Positions 18,382 through 27,012 of a stretch of DNA of 64,000 bases are shown here, in pieces. The stretch spans positions 1,926,001-1,990,000 of the forward strand of contig NZ_CAESCH010000001.1 in NCBI RefSeq assembly GCF_903166545.1. Reading direction: 5' to 3'. How positions within the stretch are numbered: position 1 is the stretch's first letter; each line of letters begins with the position of its first letter. The stretch comes from Metabacillus schmidteae (GTDB lineage: Bacteria > Bacillota > Bacilli > Bacillales > Bacillaceae). The position numbers and the translations under genes were made by a program. The notes under the pieces are model-generated. The model ran no database searches. It saw nothing but the letters and a program-made list of their open reading frames with translations, and was not told the DNA's origin.

Positions 18382-18807
18382 TTAAACGAAAGAATTGAAC
18401 GAAAATCCATCGATAGACTCGATTTTACCCCGCCACCAAGTACCCTTTGAATGTGATAATTCCCCATGACTATTTAGATATTTTGCATCCTTAAGGTGGA
18501 TAAAGGTAAAAGGATTTGCTTTATCTTTAGATTCTTTTTCTGCTTCCTGTTGTTTCTGTTGTGCATACTCTTCCTTTAAATCATGGAATTTTTTTGAAAT
18601 AATCTTGGACATTGTACTATCATCAAAGTTTTTTGATGCCTCTGTAATTCCTTCGTAGTAGGCTGTAGCACCAATTAATATACCGGAGATTATTGCTCCT
18701 TTTACTGAGAGTGTTACACCAACTTCAATTCCGTCTTGTTCAACTAAATCTAAAAACATGAGCATAATCGCATCATTTGTGCTCATTTGAGTTTGTTCTT
18801 TTGCCAT
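18382..18807 (-). CDS. GvpU-like gas-vesicle accessory family protein
   Basis: A 141-residue protein with an N-terminal part resembling GvpU (STNDAIMLMFLDLVEQDGIEVGVTL, then GAIISGILIGATAYYEGI). A charged Lys/Glu/Gln segment follows (about 75-110), then a C-terminal TWWRGKIESIDGFSF. In gas-vesicle producers GvpU is encoded in the gvp cluster; no other gvp gene is in the window, so a different or ancestral role is likely. The ATG at 18807 is chosen for its GAGGTG at seven bases; two upstream in-frame starts lack spacing. The promoter looks stress-responsive. Confidence 0.68.
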   Translation of the reverse strand: MAKEQTQMSTNDAIMLMFLDLVEQDGIEVGVTLSVKGAIISGILIGATAYYEGITEASKNFDDSTMSKIISKKFHDLKEEYAQQKQQEAEKESKDKANPFTFIHLKDAKYLNSHGELSHSKGTWWRGKIESIDGFSFNSFV

Positions 18808-18846
18808 TACCATACACCTCACCTAAAAAACAATTGTACTGTTATC

Positions 18847-18870
18847 ATGCCCTTTATTAATAAGTTAAAC
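18847..18870 (-). promoter_or_regulatory. Sigma-B-like promoter of the gvpU-like gene
   Basis: On the minus strand GTTTAA, 12 bases, then GGGCAT. The general-stress consensus is GTTTAA-N12-15-GGGWAW, so one -10 position deviates. Confidence 0.55.
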
Positions 18871-18893
18871 AAAAAATTCTCGTTTAAATTGAA

Positions 18894-18936
18894 AGATTGA
18901 ATATTCAATCATAGTGGACAACTTCTCTCATATAAT
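18894..18936 (+). promoter_or_regulatory. Palindromic operator and -10 box before the LysE-type gene
   Basis: The perfect 16-bp palindrome GATTGAATATTCAATC (18894-18909) lies in the -35 region of a promoter with TATAAT at 18931-18936. No good -35 box is visible, which suggests control by a regulator binding the palindrome. Confidence 0.5.
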
Positions 18937-18967
18937 GTACTAGACAATTTAAAGGAGAGAAGACTAT

Positions 18968-19603
18968 TTGAGTATTAGCATTTTGGTCAGTTATATTTTT
19001 TTAGGATTATCACTAGCTGCGCCAATAGGTCCTGTAAATTCAGCAAGACTTGATAAAGGAATAAAAAATGGATTTTGGCACGCTTGGATCGTAGGAGCTG
19101 GCTCTATGATAGCGGACGCTATCTTTATGCTGTTGGTTTATTTAGGGATGGTTAACTTTTTAGATATTCCGGTTGTACAAATATTTTTATGGTTGTTCGG
19201 GGGATTTATCTTAATTTATTCAGGGGCTGAAAGTATATTAGGAGTAAATCGTGTTAATCTAACATACAGCAGAAAAAAGGAATCTTTAAGTAAATGCTTT
19301 TTAACAGGCTTTATAATGTCGATTACAAGTCCGTTATCAATATTATTCTGGCTGGGGATATATGGTTCAATCCTGGCAAAAACAGCCCAAGCGAACGGTA
19401 CAAGCCAATTGCTTATATATAGCTGTATGATCTTTGTTGGACTTACATTATGGGATGTATTTGTAGCCGGTCTAACAACGGGTTTTCGTAAACTTTTAAA
19501 TGATACAAGCTTAAAAATAATATCCGTTATTTCAGGCATATCTCTGTTGGGGTTTGGAGGGTATTTCGGATACCAAGGCTTGAAAGCGTTACTTGGTTTT
19601 TAA
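18968..19603 (+). CDS. LysE family translocator (amino-acid exporter)
   Basis: A 211-residue membrane protein with about six helices and the LysE/RhtB N-terminal signature (LGLSLAAPIGPVNSARLDKG). Members export amino acids or related small molecules. The start is a TTG at 18968 with AAAGGAGAG upstream; an N-terminus of this form is normal in the family. The substrate is unknown. A terminator separates it from the ABC gene that follows. Confidence 0.82.
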   Translation: MSISILVSYIFLGLSLAAPIGPVNSARLDKGIKNGFWHAWIVGAGSMIADAIFMLLVYLGMVNFLDIPVVQIFLWLFGGFILIYSGAESILGVNRVNLTYSRKKESLSKCFLTGFIMSITSPLSILFWLGIYGSILAKTAQANGTSQLLIYSCMIFVGLTLWDVFVAGLTTGFRKLLNDTSLKIISVISGISLLGFGGYFGYQGLKALLGF

Positions 19604-19631
19604 AAAAGACGATAATGAATCGTCTTTTTTC
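19602..19631 (+). terminator. Terminator after the LysE-type gene
   Basis: AAAAAAGACGA/TCGTCTTTTTT with a short loop. Confidence 0.9.
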
Positions 19632-19692
19632 TTTTTCTATACAAAAAAACTGTGGTACCATCACATTAAAAAGAAAAATTTGGGAGAAGACT

Positions 19693-20475
19693 ATGACAAC
19701 AATTATTGAGCTAAACCAAGTTTCTTTAAAAAGAAATGGACAGTGGATTTTACAGAATATTAATTGGCATATTAACAAACATGAAAATTGGGTGTTATAC
19801 GGATTAAATGGTGCCGGGAAAACAGCGCTTTTAAACATGCTCTGTGCATATTATTTTCCAACAGAAGGTTCTGTAAAGGTATTAGATAAAGTCTTCGGTC
19901 GTGATTATTTAGCAGAAAAACTTCGCCAAAAGATCGGTCTCGTTTCTTCGAAGCTTCAGCAAAAATTTTATCCTTCCGACAGTGCTTTTGAAATTGTTTT
20001 AAGTGGAGCATTTGCATCAATCGGCTTATATGAAAAACCGACTGAAAAAATGAGAGAAAAGGCAATTGGTTTGTTAGAGGAATTACATTGTCTCCCATAT
20101 GCAGATCGGGCATATGAAACTCTTTCCCAAGGAGAGAGACAAAGAGTACTTATTGCTCGTGCATTAATGGCGGACCCGGAATTACTCATTCTTGATGAGC
20201 CGACAACAGGATTAGACTTTTTAGCACGTGAGCAACTTTTAGATGCATTATCACAAATTACGAAAAGAAGCACTTCACCAACACTTCTTTATGTTACACA
20301 CCATGTGGAAGAAATTTTACCGGTCTTTACTCATACACTATTATTAAAAAAAGGACAGGTTTTTGATTCGGGGCATACATTGGATATGCTTTCGAATGAA
20401 AAGCTTTCTGAACTTTTCGAATGTAATGTAGCGATTACATGGGAAAACAATCGTGCAACTTTAAGAAAAAATTAA
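19693..20475 (+). CDS. ABC transporter ATP-binding protein (YlmA-like)
   Basis: A 260-residue cytoplasmic ABC ATPase with Walker A GLNGAGKT (about residues 37-44), signature LSQGERQR, Walker B LLILDEP and His switch VTHHVEE. It resembles B. subtilis YlmA and molybdate/ModF-like ATPases. No permease gene is adjacent, so the partner is unknown. The start at 19693 is set by GGGAGAAG; the longer frame from 19615 runs through the preceding terminator. Confidence 0.83.
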   Translation: MTTIIELNQVSLKRNGQWILQNINWHINKHENWVLYGLNGAGKTALLNMLCAYYFPTEGSVKVLDKVFGRDYLAEKLRQKIGLVSSKLQQKFYPSDSAFEIVLSGAFASIGLYEKPTEKMREKAIGLLEELHCLPYADRAYETLSQGERQRVLIARALMADPELLILDEPTTGLDFLAREQLLDALSQITKRSTSPTLLYVTHHVEEILPVFTHTLLLKKGQVFDSGHTLDMLSNEKLSELFECNVAITWENNRATLRKN

Positions 20476-20479
20476 TTTT

Positions 20480-20526
20480 AAAACGAGATGCCTTCTATTA
20501 AGATAATTAGAAGGCATCTCGTTTTT
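20480..20526 (+). terminator. Terminator after the ylmA-like gene
   Basis: An 18-bp stem (AAAACGAGATGCCTTCTA and complement) is followed by Ts. Confidence 0.92.
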
Positions 20527-20673
20527 GTGAAAAAAACAGATATATTCATTGCAATAAAGCATGTACAGTTGAAATTCACTACTCTGGATGCAGCATAGTT
20601 CTTTTCGTAATTTAATAAAATGGGTTAGGGGGGTAACTTTCCACAGCAGGGGCTGGAAAAGAGGTGGTTTCAT

Positions 20674-22080
20674 ATTATCTTAAAATCATTTGAAACGAAG
20701 CAAATGCTTGAAGCTATTTTAAGTAGTATTGATGAAGCAATTCATGCGGTAGATGATAAAGGAATAACGATTTTTTATAATCAAGTTGCTGCAAAACATG
20801 ATGGGGTTGAGATTGACGAGGTTCTTGGTAAACATGTGTTAGATGTGTTTCCTTCATTAAGTAAACAAACAAGTACGTTATTGAAGGTTATTGAAACAGG
20901 TAAGCCCATTTATCAGCAATCTCAAACATATAAAAATAGTAAGGGAAACCTAATTGATACTGTTAATACAACATTGCCAATTAAAGTTGGAAATAAAATA
21001 GTTGGAGCCATTGAAATCGCAAAGGATTTCACAAAGGTGAAGCAGCTATCACAAAAGCTTCTGGAGCTTCAGGAAAAGGTGAATGGAAAACAATCAAAGC
21101 CTGTAGAAAGTACAGGTGCAAAATACAAGTGGGATGATATCATAACCACATCAGATGGAATGAAGAAAGTAATCACACTTGCTAAAAAAGCAGGAAATAG
21201 TTCATCACCTGTGATGATATTCGGAGAAACAGGTACCGGAAAAGAACTTCTTGTACAATCTATACATCATGCATCCTCAAGAAAAAATGGTCCATTTATA
21301 GCCCAAAACTGTTCTTCCTTACCGGAATCTTTATTAGAAAGCATCTTATTTGGAACAAAAAAAGGGAGTTTTACAGGTTCGGTTGATCGAGCAGGGTTAT
21401 TTGAACTAGCTCATGGCGGGACATTATTTTTAGATGAAATTCATACAATGCCTTTGGATTTTCAAACAAAGCTTTTACGTGTATTAGAGGATGGCATTAT
21501 TCGCCGAGTAGGTGGAACAGACTCTTATACAGTCGATGTCCGAATTATTGTGGCAATGAATGAACATCCGACAGTTCTCTTAGAAAAAAATGTGCTACGT
21601 AAGGACTTATATTATCGACTAAACGTATTTTTTCTAGAGCTTCCGCCACTACGAGAACGGAAAGGTGATATTGATTTATTAACAAACCACTTCATTCAAA
21701 AATATAACTATCACTTTAACAAACTTGTGATAGGAGTTGAAGCCCAGGTATTAACAACACTAAATCAGCATGATTGGCCAGGGAATGTAAGAGAACTTGA
21801 GCATACAATCGAGTTTGCGATGAATATGGTTGACGTAGAAGATGTATTAACAGTTGGACATTTGCCTTCATTTATTAAAAGAGAACACCAGAAGGAGAAA
21901 ATAACCATACGCCCATTGCGTGAAATCGTTGAGCAAACAGAAAAAAATATGATTGAACAGGCGTTAGACATAGCAAAAGGAAATGTTTTAAAAGCATCAA
22001 TTCTCCTGGAAGTTCCCAGACAAACATTACAATATAAAATGAAGAAATATGGATTTTATAAAAATACAAGTATAAAGTGA
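20674..22080 (+). CDS. Sigma-54-dependent regulator of lysine degradation (KamR/RocR type)
   Basis: Enhancer-binding activator with an N-terminal PAS domain (about residues 10-120), a central AAA+ domain and a C-terminal Fis-type helix-turn-helix (ASILLEVPRQTLQYKMKK). Visible AAA+ motifs are Walker A GETGTGKE, Walker B GGTLFLDE and LRKDLYYRLNVF. The sigma-54 contact loop reads GSFTGS instead of GAFTGA. It is encoded just upstream of a -24/-12 promoter and lysine genes, so it very probably activates them. The first ATG, at 20704, has no ribosome site. GAGGTGG at 20661-20667 fits an in-frame ATT at 20674, which is used here as the tentative start. Confidence 0.85.
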   Translation: MILKSFETKQMLEAILSSIDEAIHAVDDKGITIFYNQVAAKHDGVEIDEVLGKHVLDVFPSLSKQTSTLLKVIETGKPIYQQSQTYKNSKGNLIDTVNTTLPIKVGNKIVGAIEIAKDFTKVKQLSQKLLELQEKVNGKQSKPVESTGAKYKWDDIITTSDGMKKVITLAKKAGNSSSPVMIFGETGTGKELLVQSIHHASSRKNGPFIAQNCSSLPESLLESILFGTKKGSFTGSVDRAGLFELAHGGTLFLDEIHTMPLDFQTKLLRVLEDGIIRRVGGTDSYTVDVRIIVAMNEHPTVLLEKNVLRKDLYYRLNVFFLELPPLRERKGDIDLLTNHFIQKYNYHFNKLVIGVEAQVLTTLNQHDWPGNVRELEHTIEFAMNMVDVEDVLTVGHLPSFIKREHQKEKITIRPLREIVEQTEKNMIEQALDIAKGNVLKASILLEVPRQTLQYKMKKYGFYKNTSIK

Positions 22081-22101
22081 AAGGAGGGAGAGGATTTTAA
22101 A

Positions 22102-22956
22102 ATGACAAAATCCTACAAAAAACTACAATTATCAACTTCCGACTATTATCTTGAACTCTTTTTGGACTATTTTAATCAACGCTTGCGGATTGATCATTAC
22201 CGGGGAAATATGACACGAATTTTACAGGAGATTAGTCACATTTCAGAAGAAGATTTCTGTGAAAAAGTGATATTTTATACCCGACAAGAGCATTGGCAGC
22301 AACTGCTGAGTCATGGATATGAATTAGAGGGAGTGATTTCCGGTTATTTTAGCGGAACTGATAATTTTATTATGACCTTATATACAAAAAATGAAAGAAG
22401 AACAAGTCAGCACTGGGTGAAAGAGAATAAAATTCTTGAGGATATTAAAGGTAAAGGGCTTAACAACATGAATGAGAAGCCGATCCCGAATGAATACATT
22501 ATTCGAAAAGCAGAAGTGGGTGATACGAAGCAGCTTGCTGATTTATATGGAAAGGTGTTTCAGGTTTATCCGACACCGATGGATGACCCTAAATATGTTG
22601 AACACATGATTCATGATGGGAATTTATTTTATTTAGTTGAGTATCAAAATGAAATTGTTAGTGCAGCATCTGCAGATGTGAATATGATCAATCATAATGC
22701 TGAGCTAACAGATTGTGCAACATTACCGGCATATCGTAAGCACGGGTTAATGAAAAAGTTGCTAATGGATTTAGAAAAAGATTTGAGAAAAAATGGAATT
22801 TTCTGTGCTTACTCTTTAGCACGTGCATTGTCATTTGGGATGAACTCTGCTTTTCATCAACTTGGATATCAATATCAAGGCAGACTGACAAATAATTGTT
22901 ATATATATGATAAACTTGAAGATATGAATATATGGCGAAAAGATTTATCATCATAA
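22102..22956 (+). CDS. ablB: Beta-lysine N-acetyltransferase (AblB/YodP)
   Basis: GNAT-family enzyme of 284 residues that acetylates the side-chain amino group of beta-lysine made by KamA. The C-terminal half (about 133-275) is the acetyltransferase fold, with acetyl-CoA-binding motif A around TLPAYRKHGLMKKLL. The N-terminal half is the YodP/AblB-specific region. It follows the regulator gene after 21 bp and lies upstream of the sigma-54 promoter, so it is co-transcribed with the regulator rather than with kamA. Confidence 0.85.
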   Translation: MTKSYKKLQLSTSDYYLELFLDYFNQRLRIDHYRGNMTRILQEISHISEEDFCEKVIFYTRQEHWQQLLSHGYELEGVISGYFSGTDNFIMTLYTKNERRTSQHWVKENKILEDIKGKGLNNMNEKPIPNEYIIRKAEVGDTKQLADLYGKVFQVYPTPMDDPKYVEHMIHDGNLFYLVEYQNEIVSAASADVNMINHNAELTDCATLPAYRKHGLMKKLLMDLEKDLRKNGIFCAYSLARALSFGMNSAFHQLGYQYQGRLTNNCYIYDKLEDMNIWRKDLSS

Positions 22957-22982
22957 CAAACTATGATGCCAAATTTTCTTCA

Positions 22983-23039
22983 TGCTGCCGAAAATTCAGC
23001 ACCCTCAAACAATGAAAAACTGCTGAAATTTGGGCAGAA
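22983..23039 (+). promoter_or_regulatory. Pair of UAS-like sites for the sigma-54 activator
   Basis: TGCTGCCGAAAATTCAGCA (22983-23001) and TGCTGAAATTTGGGCAGAA (23021-23039) are inverted copies of one motif, with centres 38 bases apart. They lie 130-190 bases before the -24/-12 promoter, as expected for an enhancer-binding protein. Confidence 0.7.
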
Positions 23040-23164
23040 GCTCGGGTTGAACTTCTTCTAAACGCTCCGCATATCAATAGTAGAATTAAATACTTAGCCT
23101 CTTTTTATTTACAAAAAGCTATAAGATCTCAATTTTAATAGCAGTTGACCTTTACTTTTTGCTT

Positions 23165-23181
23165 TTGGCATAGAATTTGCA
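23165..23181 (+). promoter_or_regulatory. Sigma-54 (-24/-12) promoter of the kamA operon
   Basis: TTGGCATAGAATTTGCA has GG and GC elements exactly ten bases apart, matching the TTGGCAC-N5-TTGCA consensus. Confidence 0.9.
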
Positions 23182-23219
23182 TATCTATTCTTGATAGCAA
23201 AAGTAAGGGGGAAACCATC

Positions 23220-24620
23220 ATGTTACATGATTTATATAAACCGAACCGTCATTGGAAGGACATTGAGTTATGGAAGGATGTACCAGAGGAAAAATGGAAT
23301 GATTGGATTTGGCAGTTAACGAATACAATACGTACACTTGATGATTTGAAAAAAGTGATTGAACTTACTCCTGAGGAAGAAGAAGGAGTTAAAATTTCCA
23401 CGAAAACAATCCCGCTAAATATTACTCCATACTATGCGGCACTTATGAATCCTACAGATACAAGATGTCCAATTCGAATGCAGTCAGTTCCTATAGGAGA
23501 AGAAATTCATAAAACAAAATATGATTTAGAAGACCCATTAGAAGAAGATGAAGATTCACCTGTAGCGGGTTTAACACATCGATATCCGGATCGCGTTCTT
23601 TTTCTCGTGACAAATCAATGCTCAATGTATTGTCGTTATTGTACCCGTCGAAGATTTTCAGGACAAATCGGTATGGGGGTACCGAAAAAACAATTAGATG
23701 CGGCGATTGAGTACATTCGTCAAACTCCAGAGGTACGTGATGTTCTTCTTTCAGGTGGCGACGGACTGCTGATTAATGACAATATTTTAGAATATATACT
23801 AAAAAATTTACGTGAAATACCTCATGTTGAAATTATTAGGATTGGAACTAGAGCACCTGTTGTCTTTCCGCAACGAATTACAGAAAATCTCTGTAATATC
23901 TTAAAAAAGTATCACCCTGTTTGGCTGAACACTCATTTCAATACATCTATTGAAATTACCGAAGAATCAAAGCGTGCTTGTGAGATGTTGGTTAATGCCG
24001 GTGTACCGGTTGGAAATCAGGCTGTTATTTTGGCTGGTATAAATGACAGTGTCCCAATTATGAAAAAGCTCATGCATGACTTAGTGAAAATTAGAGTTCG
24101 GCCTTATTATATTTACCAATGCGATCTTTCGGAGGGAATCGGTCACTTCCGCGCACCTATTTCAAAAGGATTGGAAATACTTGAAGGCCTGCGTGGACAT
24201 ACGAGCGGGTATGCTGTACCTACCTTTGTTGTCGATGCTCCAGGTGGCGGCGGGAAAATAACCTTGCAGCCAAACTATTTACTATCTCAAAGTCCAACAA
24301 AGACTGTATTACGAAATTTTGAAGGAGTTATTACAACATATCCGGAACCGGAAAATTATATTGCTGGTCGAGCTGATGATTATTTTAAAGAAATTTATCC
24401 AAAACATGATCTTAACCCTTCAAAAACAGGAATTTCATCTTTATTAAATGATGAACAATTTAATCTTGTCCCAAATTCACTTGAGCGTTATAACCGCAGA
24501 CAAAGCTTTCAACAAAACCCAACCTATTCAACATTAAAAGATAAACGTGAAAAACGTGATGAATTAAAAGAAAAGAAATTCTTGGCTCAGCAAAAAAAGG
24601 AAGCTCAAGATGGACAGTGA
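23220..24620 (+). CDS. kamA: L-lysine 2,3-aminomutase KamA
   Basis: Radical SAM, PLP-dependent enzyme that converts L-lysine to L-beta-lysine. The 466 residues include the iron-sulfur motif CSMYCRYC (Cys 134, 138, 141), the SAM-binding LLSGGDGLL and the PLP region near YAVPTFVVDAPGGGGK. The start at 23220 follows AAGGGGG. The longer frame from 23145 would begin before the promoter and is excluded. First gene of the sigma-54-controlled operon. Confidence 0.95.
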   Translation: MLHDLYKPNRHWKDIELWKDVPEEKWNDWIWQLTNTIRTLDDLKKVIELTPEEEEGVKISTKTIPLNITPYYAALMNPTDTRCPIRMQSVPIGEEIHKTKYDLEDPLEEDEDSPVAGLTHRYPDRVLFLVTNQCSMYCRYCTRRRFSGQIGMGVPKKQLDAAIEYIRQTPEVRDVLLSGGDGLLINDNILEYILKNLREIPHVEIIRIGTRAPVVFPQRITENLCNILKKYHPVWLNTHFNTSIEITEESKRACEMLVNAGVPVGNQAVILAGINDSVPIMKKLMHDLVKIRVRPYYIYQCDLSEGIGHFRAPISKGLEILEGLRGHTSGYAVPTFVVDAPGGGGKITLQPNYLLSQSPTKTVLRNFEGVITTYPEPENYIAGRADDYFKEIYPKHDLNPSKTGISSLLNDEQFNLVPNSLERYNRRQSFQQNPTYSTLKDKREKRDELKEKKFLAQQKKEAQDGQ

Positions 24621-24909
24621 GGTGCAACCATTACAGATGAGATGTGAATGGTGTGAAGCTGATGGAGTCAAGGAGATAACATGTACAGTTTATTGGGAGC
24701 TGCCGGATGGAACAAGCGCAATTGAAATAACAGACACACCCGGTGTTCATTGTTCAATATGCGGGATGGAATATCAAACAGAGGAAACGATTGAAGAGCT
24801 TGAAGATCAGCTTATGTTAATTGATACGAAGAAATTAACAAAAACGATTGAATATGATGTCTTAATGTCACAGCCTAGATTACTAAAAAAGAATTACTTT
24901 AAATTTTGA
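24610..24909 (+). CDS. yokU: YokU family zinc-finger protein
   Basis: A 99-residue protein with two CxxC pairs (CEWC near residue 13 and CSIC near 57), resembling YgiT/MqsA-type zinc fingers, and the conserved C-terminus MSQPRLLKKNYF. yokU lies beside kamA in bacilli; its role is unknown. It overlaps the kamA end by 11 bases, which suggests translational coupling. An alternative ATG at 24637 with GAGGTG upstream gives 90 residues. Confidence 0.82.
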   Translation: MDSEVQPLQMRCEWCEADGVKEITCTVYWELPDGTSAIEITDTPGVHCSICGMEYQTEETIEELEDQLMLIDTKKLTKTIEYDVLMSQPRLLKKNYFKF

Positions 24910-24939
24910 GCAATGTCTGTGAGAGAGTGAGGCGATCGT

Positions 24940-26322
24940 ATGAAACGATCTTTATTAATTAAGCCAAGTATGAAGGAAGAGTATCCTACTGTGACACACG
25001 GCGAAGGGATCTATTTGTATGACAAAGAAGGCAAAAGATATATTGATGGATCATCAGGAGCTGTGACGACAAGTATAGGTCACGGAGTCCCCGAGATCAT
25101 AGAAGCCATTCATGATCAGGCAAAAAAAGTTTCATTTGTTTATCGCTCACAATTCACCTCAGAACCGGCAGAACAGCTTGCACAAAAATTAAATGAACTT
25201 CTGGATGCTGATGAGGATTATTGGTCTTTTTTTGTGAATAGCGGATCAGAAGCTACCGAAACAGCTATGAAAATCGCGATTCAACACTGGCAGGAGAAAG
25301 GGAATTTTAAGAAAAATAAAATCTTATCCAGATGGATCAGTTACCACGGAATTACACTTGGTGCCCTATCGATGTCAGGGCACGTGAGTCGTCGTGAACG
25401 ATTTGTATCAATACTGGAAGATTATCCTTCAGTCTCAGCACCATACTGCTACCATTGCTCATTTAACCTAACCTATCCATCTTGTCAGTTAGCCTGTGCA
25501 AACGAAATTGAAACAGCAATAAAAAGAATTGGTCCAGGAGAGATCGCAGCCTTTATTGCGGAGCCGATAATTGGGGCAGCAGGGGGTGTAATTATTCCTC
25601 CTGATGGATATTATCAGCAAGTTAGAGAGATTTGCAACAAGTATGACATCCTTTTTATTGCAGATGAAGTCATGACAGGAATAGGGAGAACCGGAGAGAT
25701 GTTTGGTTTACATCATTGGGGAGTGCAGGCAGATATTATTGCGTTAGGAAAAGGAATGAGTGCTGGTTATACAGCAATTGCGGCAACCCTAGCTAGTGAA
25801 AAAGTAATGAAGCCAATTATGTTAGGCTCAAACTCTATTATGAGTGGTCATACGTATAGTGCAAATCCTCAATCCGCTGCCACAGCCATGGCAGTTCTTC
25901 AATATATTGAAAAAAATCAATTAGTTCAAAAAGTGAAAGTCAAGGGGGAGTATTTGCTTCAAAAGCTCCGCGGTGAATTAGTGTCTTCGAAGATAGTTGG
26001 TCATATTCGAGGGAAAGGACTAATGATTGGTGTTGAATTTGTTTTCGATAAGTCAACTAAGCGTCCCTTTGAAAAAAATCTTTTAATCACAAATAAGATC
26101 GTAGAAAAAGCGAGGAAAAAGGGCTTGCTCATTTATCCATCCTCAGCCGGCCAAGAAGGAGCCCATGGGGATGCAATTATTATCTCACCTCCGTTTATTA
26201 TTACAATAAATCAAATAGATGAACTTGTTTCCATTTTTAGAGATGTAGTTTTAGAGATTGAAAAAGAGGTAGGAGGTGTTGAACCCGATGGAACAAACAC
26301 ATCAAGAGAAAAAAATGAATAA
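24940..26322 (+). CDS. yodT: Class III PLP aminotransferase (YodT)
   Basis: A 460-residue omega-type aminotransferase with fold type I features: NSGSEATETAMKIA, the PLP-contacting FIADEVMTGIGRTG and the Schiff-base Lys in ALGKGMSAGY. In the beta-lysine route it probably deaminates N6-acetyl-beta-lysine to 3-oxo-6-acetamidohexanoate (inference from operon and known pathway). The C-terminal tail overlaps the next gene. Confidence 0.88.
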   Translation: MKRSLLIKPSMKEEYPTVTHGEGIYLYDKEGKRYIDGSSGAVTTSIGHGVPEIIEAIHDQAKKVSFVYRSQFTSEPAEQLAQKLNELLDADEDYWSFFVNSGSEATETAMKIAIQHWQEKGNFKKNKILSRWISYHGITLGALSMSGHVSRRERFVSILEDYPSVSAPYCYHCSFNLTYPSCQLACANEIETAIKRIGPGEIAAFIAEPIIGAAGGVIIPPDGYYQQVREICNKYDILFIADEVMTGIGRTGEMFGLHHWGVQADIIALGKGMSAGYTAIAATLASEKVMKPIMLGSNSIMSGHTYSANPQSAATAMAVLQYIEKNQLVQKVKVKGEYLLQKLRGELVSSKIVGHIRGKGLMIGVEFVFDKSTKRPFEKNLLITNKIVEKARKKGLLIYPSSAGQEGAHGDAIIISPPFIITINQIDELVSIFRDVVLEIEKEVGGVEPDGTNTSREKNE

Positions 26323-26992
26323 AGTTGGTACGTTAGATGAGGCTTTATCCTATATTCACAGTGGCTGTTCCCTTATGTTCGGAGGCTTTGGGGGGGTTGG
26401 AAATCCTCCGACCCTAATTAATGGCATTCTTGAGAAAGGTGTTACAGACCTAACATTAATCGGAAATGATGCAGGCTTTCCTACAATAGGGATTGGGAAA
26501 GTGGTTAGTCAGGGAAAAGCTAAAAAGCTTATTGTGTCTCATATTGGCTCAAACCCTATTGCCGGAAAGCTTTTGATGGAAGGGAAAATGGAAGTTGAGT
26601 TTTCACCACAAGGAACCCTTGCAGAGCGGATTCGTGCCGGAGGAGTCGGGCTTGGTGGGATATTAACAGATATAGGGCTTGATAGTATGGTCGAAAAAGG
26701 GAAGCAAAAAATTTCAATCAATGGAAAGGATTTTTTAGTAGAAGCTGCATTAACTTCTGATATTTCCATAGTCTATGCAAAGAAAGCTGATACTTTTGGG
26801 AACCTGGTTTATGAAACAAGTGCAAGAAACACAAATCCATTAGTAGCCATGGCAGGTCAGTACACAATTGTTGAAGCAGAAGAAATTGTGGAACTTGGTG
26901 AACTAGATCCAGAGCATATTATCACACCGGGGATTTATGTAGATATAGTAGTGAAAAGCCGGGGAATCGATTGGAAATGGGCTTGGGAATAA
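26288..26992 (+). CDS. yodS: CoA-transferase subunit A (YodS)
   Basis: A 234-residue alpha subunit of a 3-oxoacid CoA-transferase, with the CoA-binding loop FGGFGGVGNPPTLI near its start. It pairs with the next gene product. The ATG at 26288 lies nine bases after AGGAGGTG and overlaps the end of yodT. In this operon it likely handles a 3-oxo-6-acetamido intermediate or its product acids; the exact substrate is inferred. Confidence 0.87.
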   Translation: MEQTHQEKKMNKVGTLDEALSYIHSGCSLMFGGFGGVGNPPTLINGILEKGVTDLTLIGNDAGFPTIGIGKVVSQGKAKKLIVSHIGSNPIAGKLLMEGKMEVEFSPQGTLAERIRAGGVGLGGILTDIGLDSMVEKGKQKISINGKDFLVEAALTSDISIVYAKKADTFGNLVYETSARNTNPLVAMAGQYTIVEAEEIVELGELDPEHIITPGIYVDIVVKSRGIDWKWAWE

Positions 26993-27012
26993 ACGGGGAG
27001 AGTGATCGGGTT

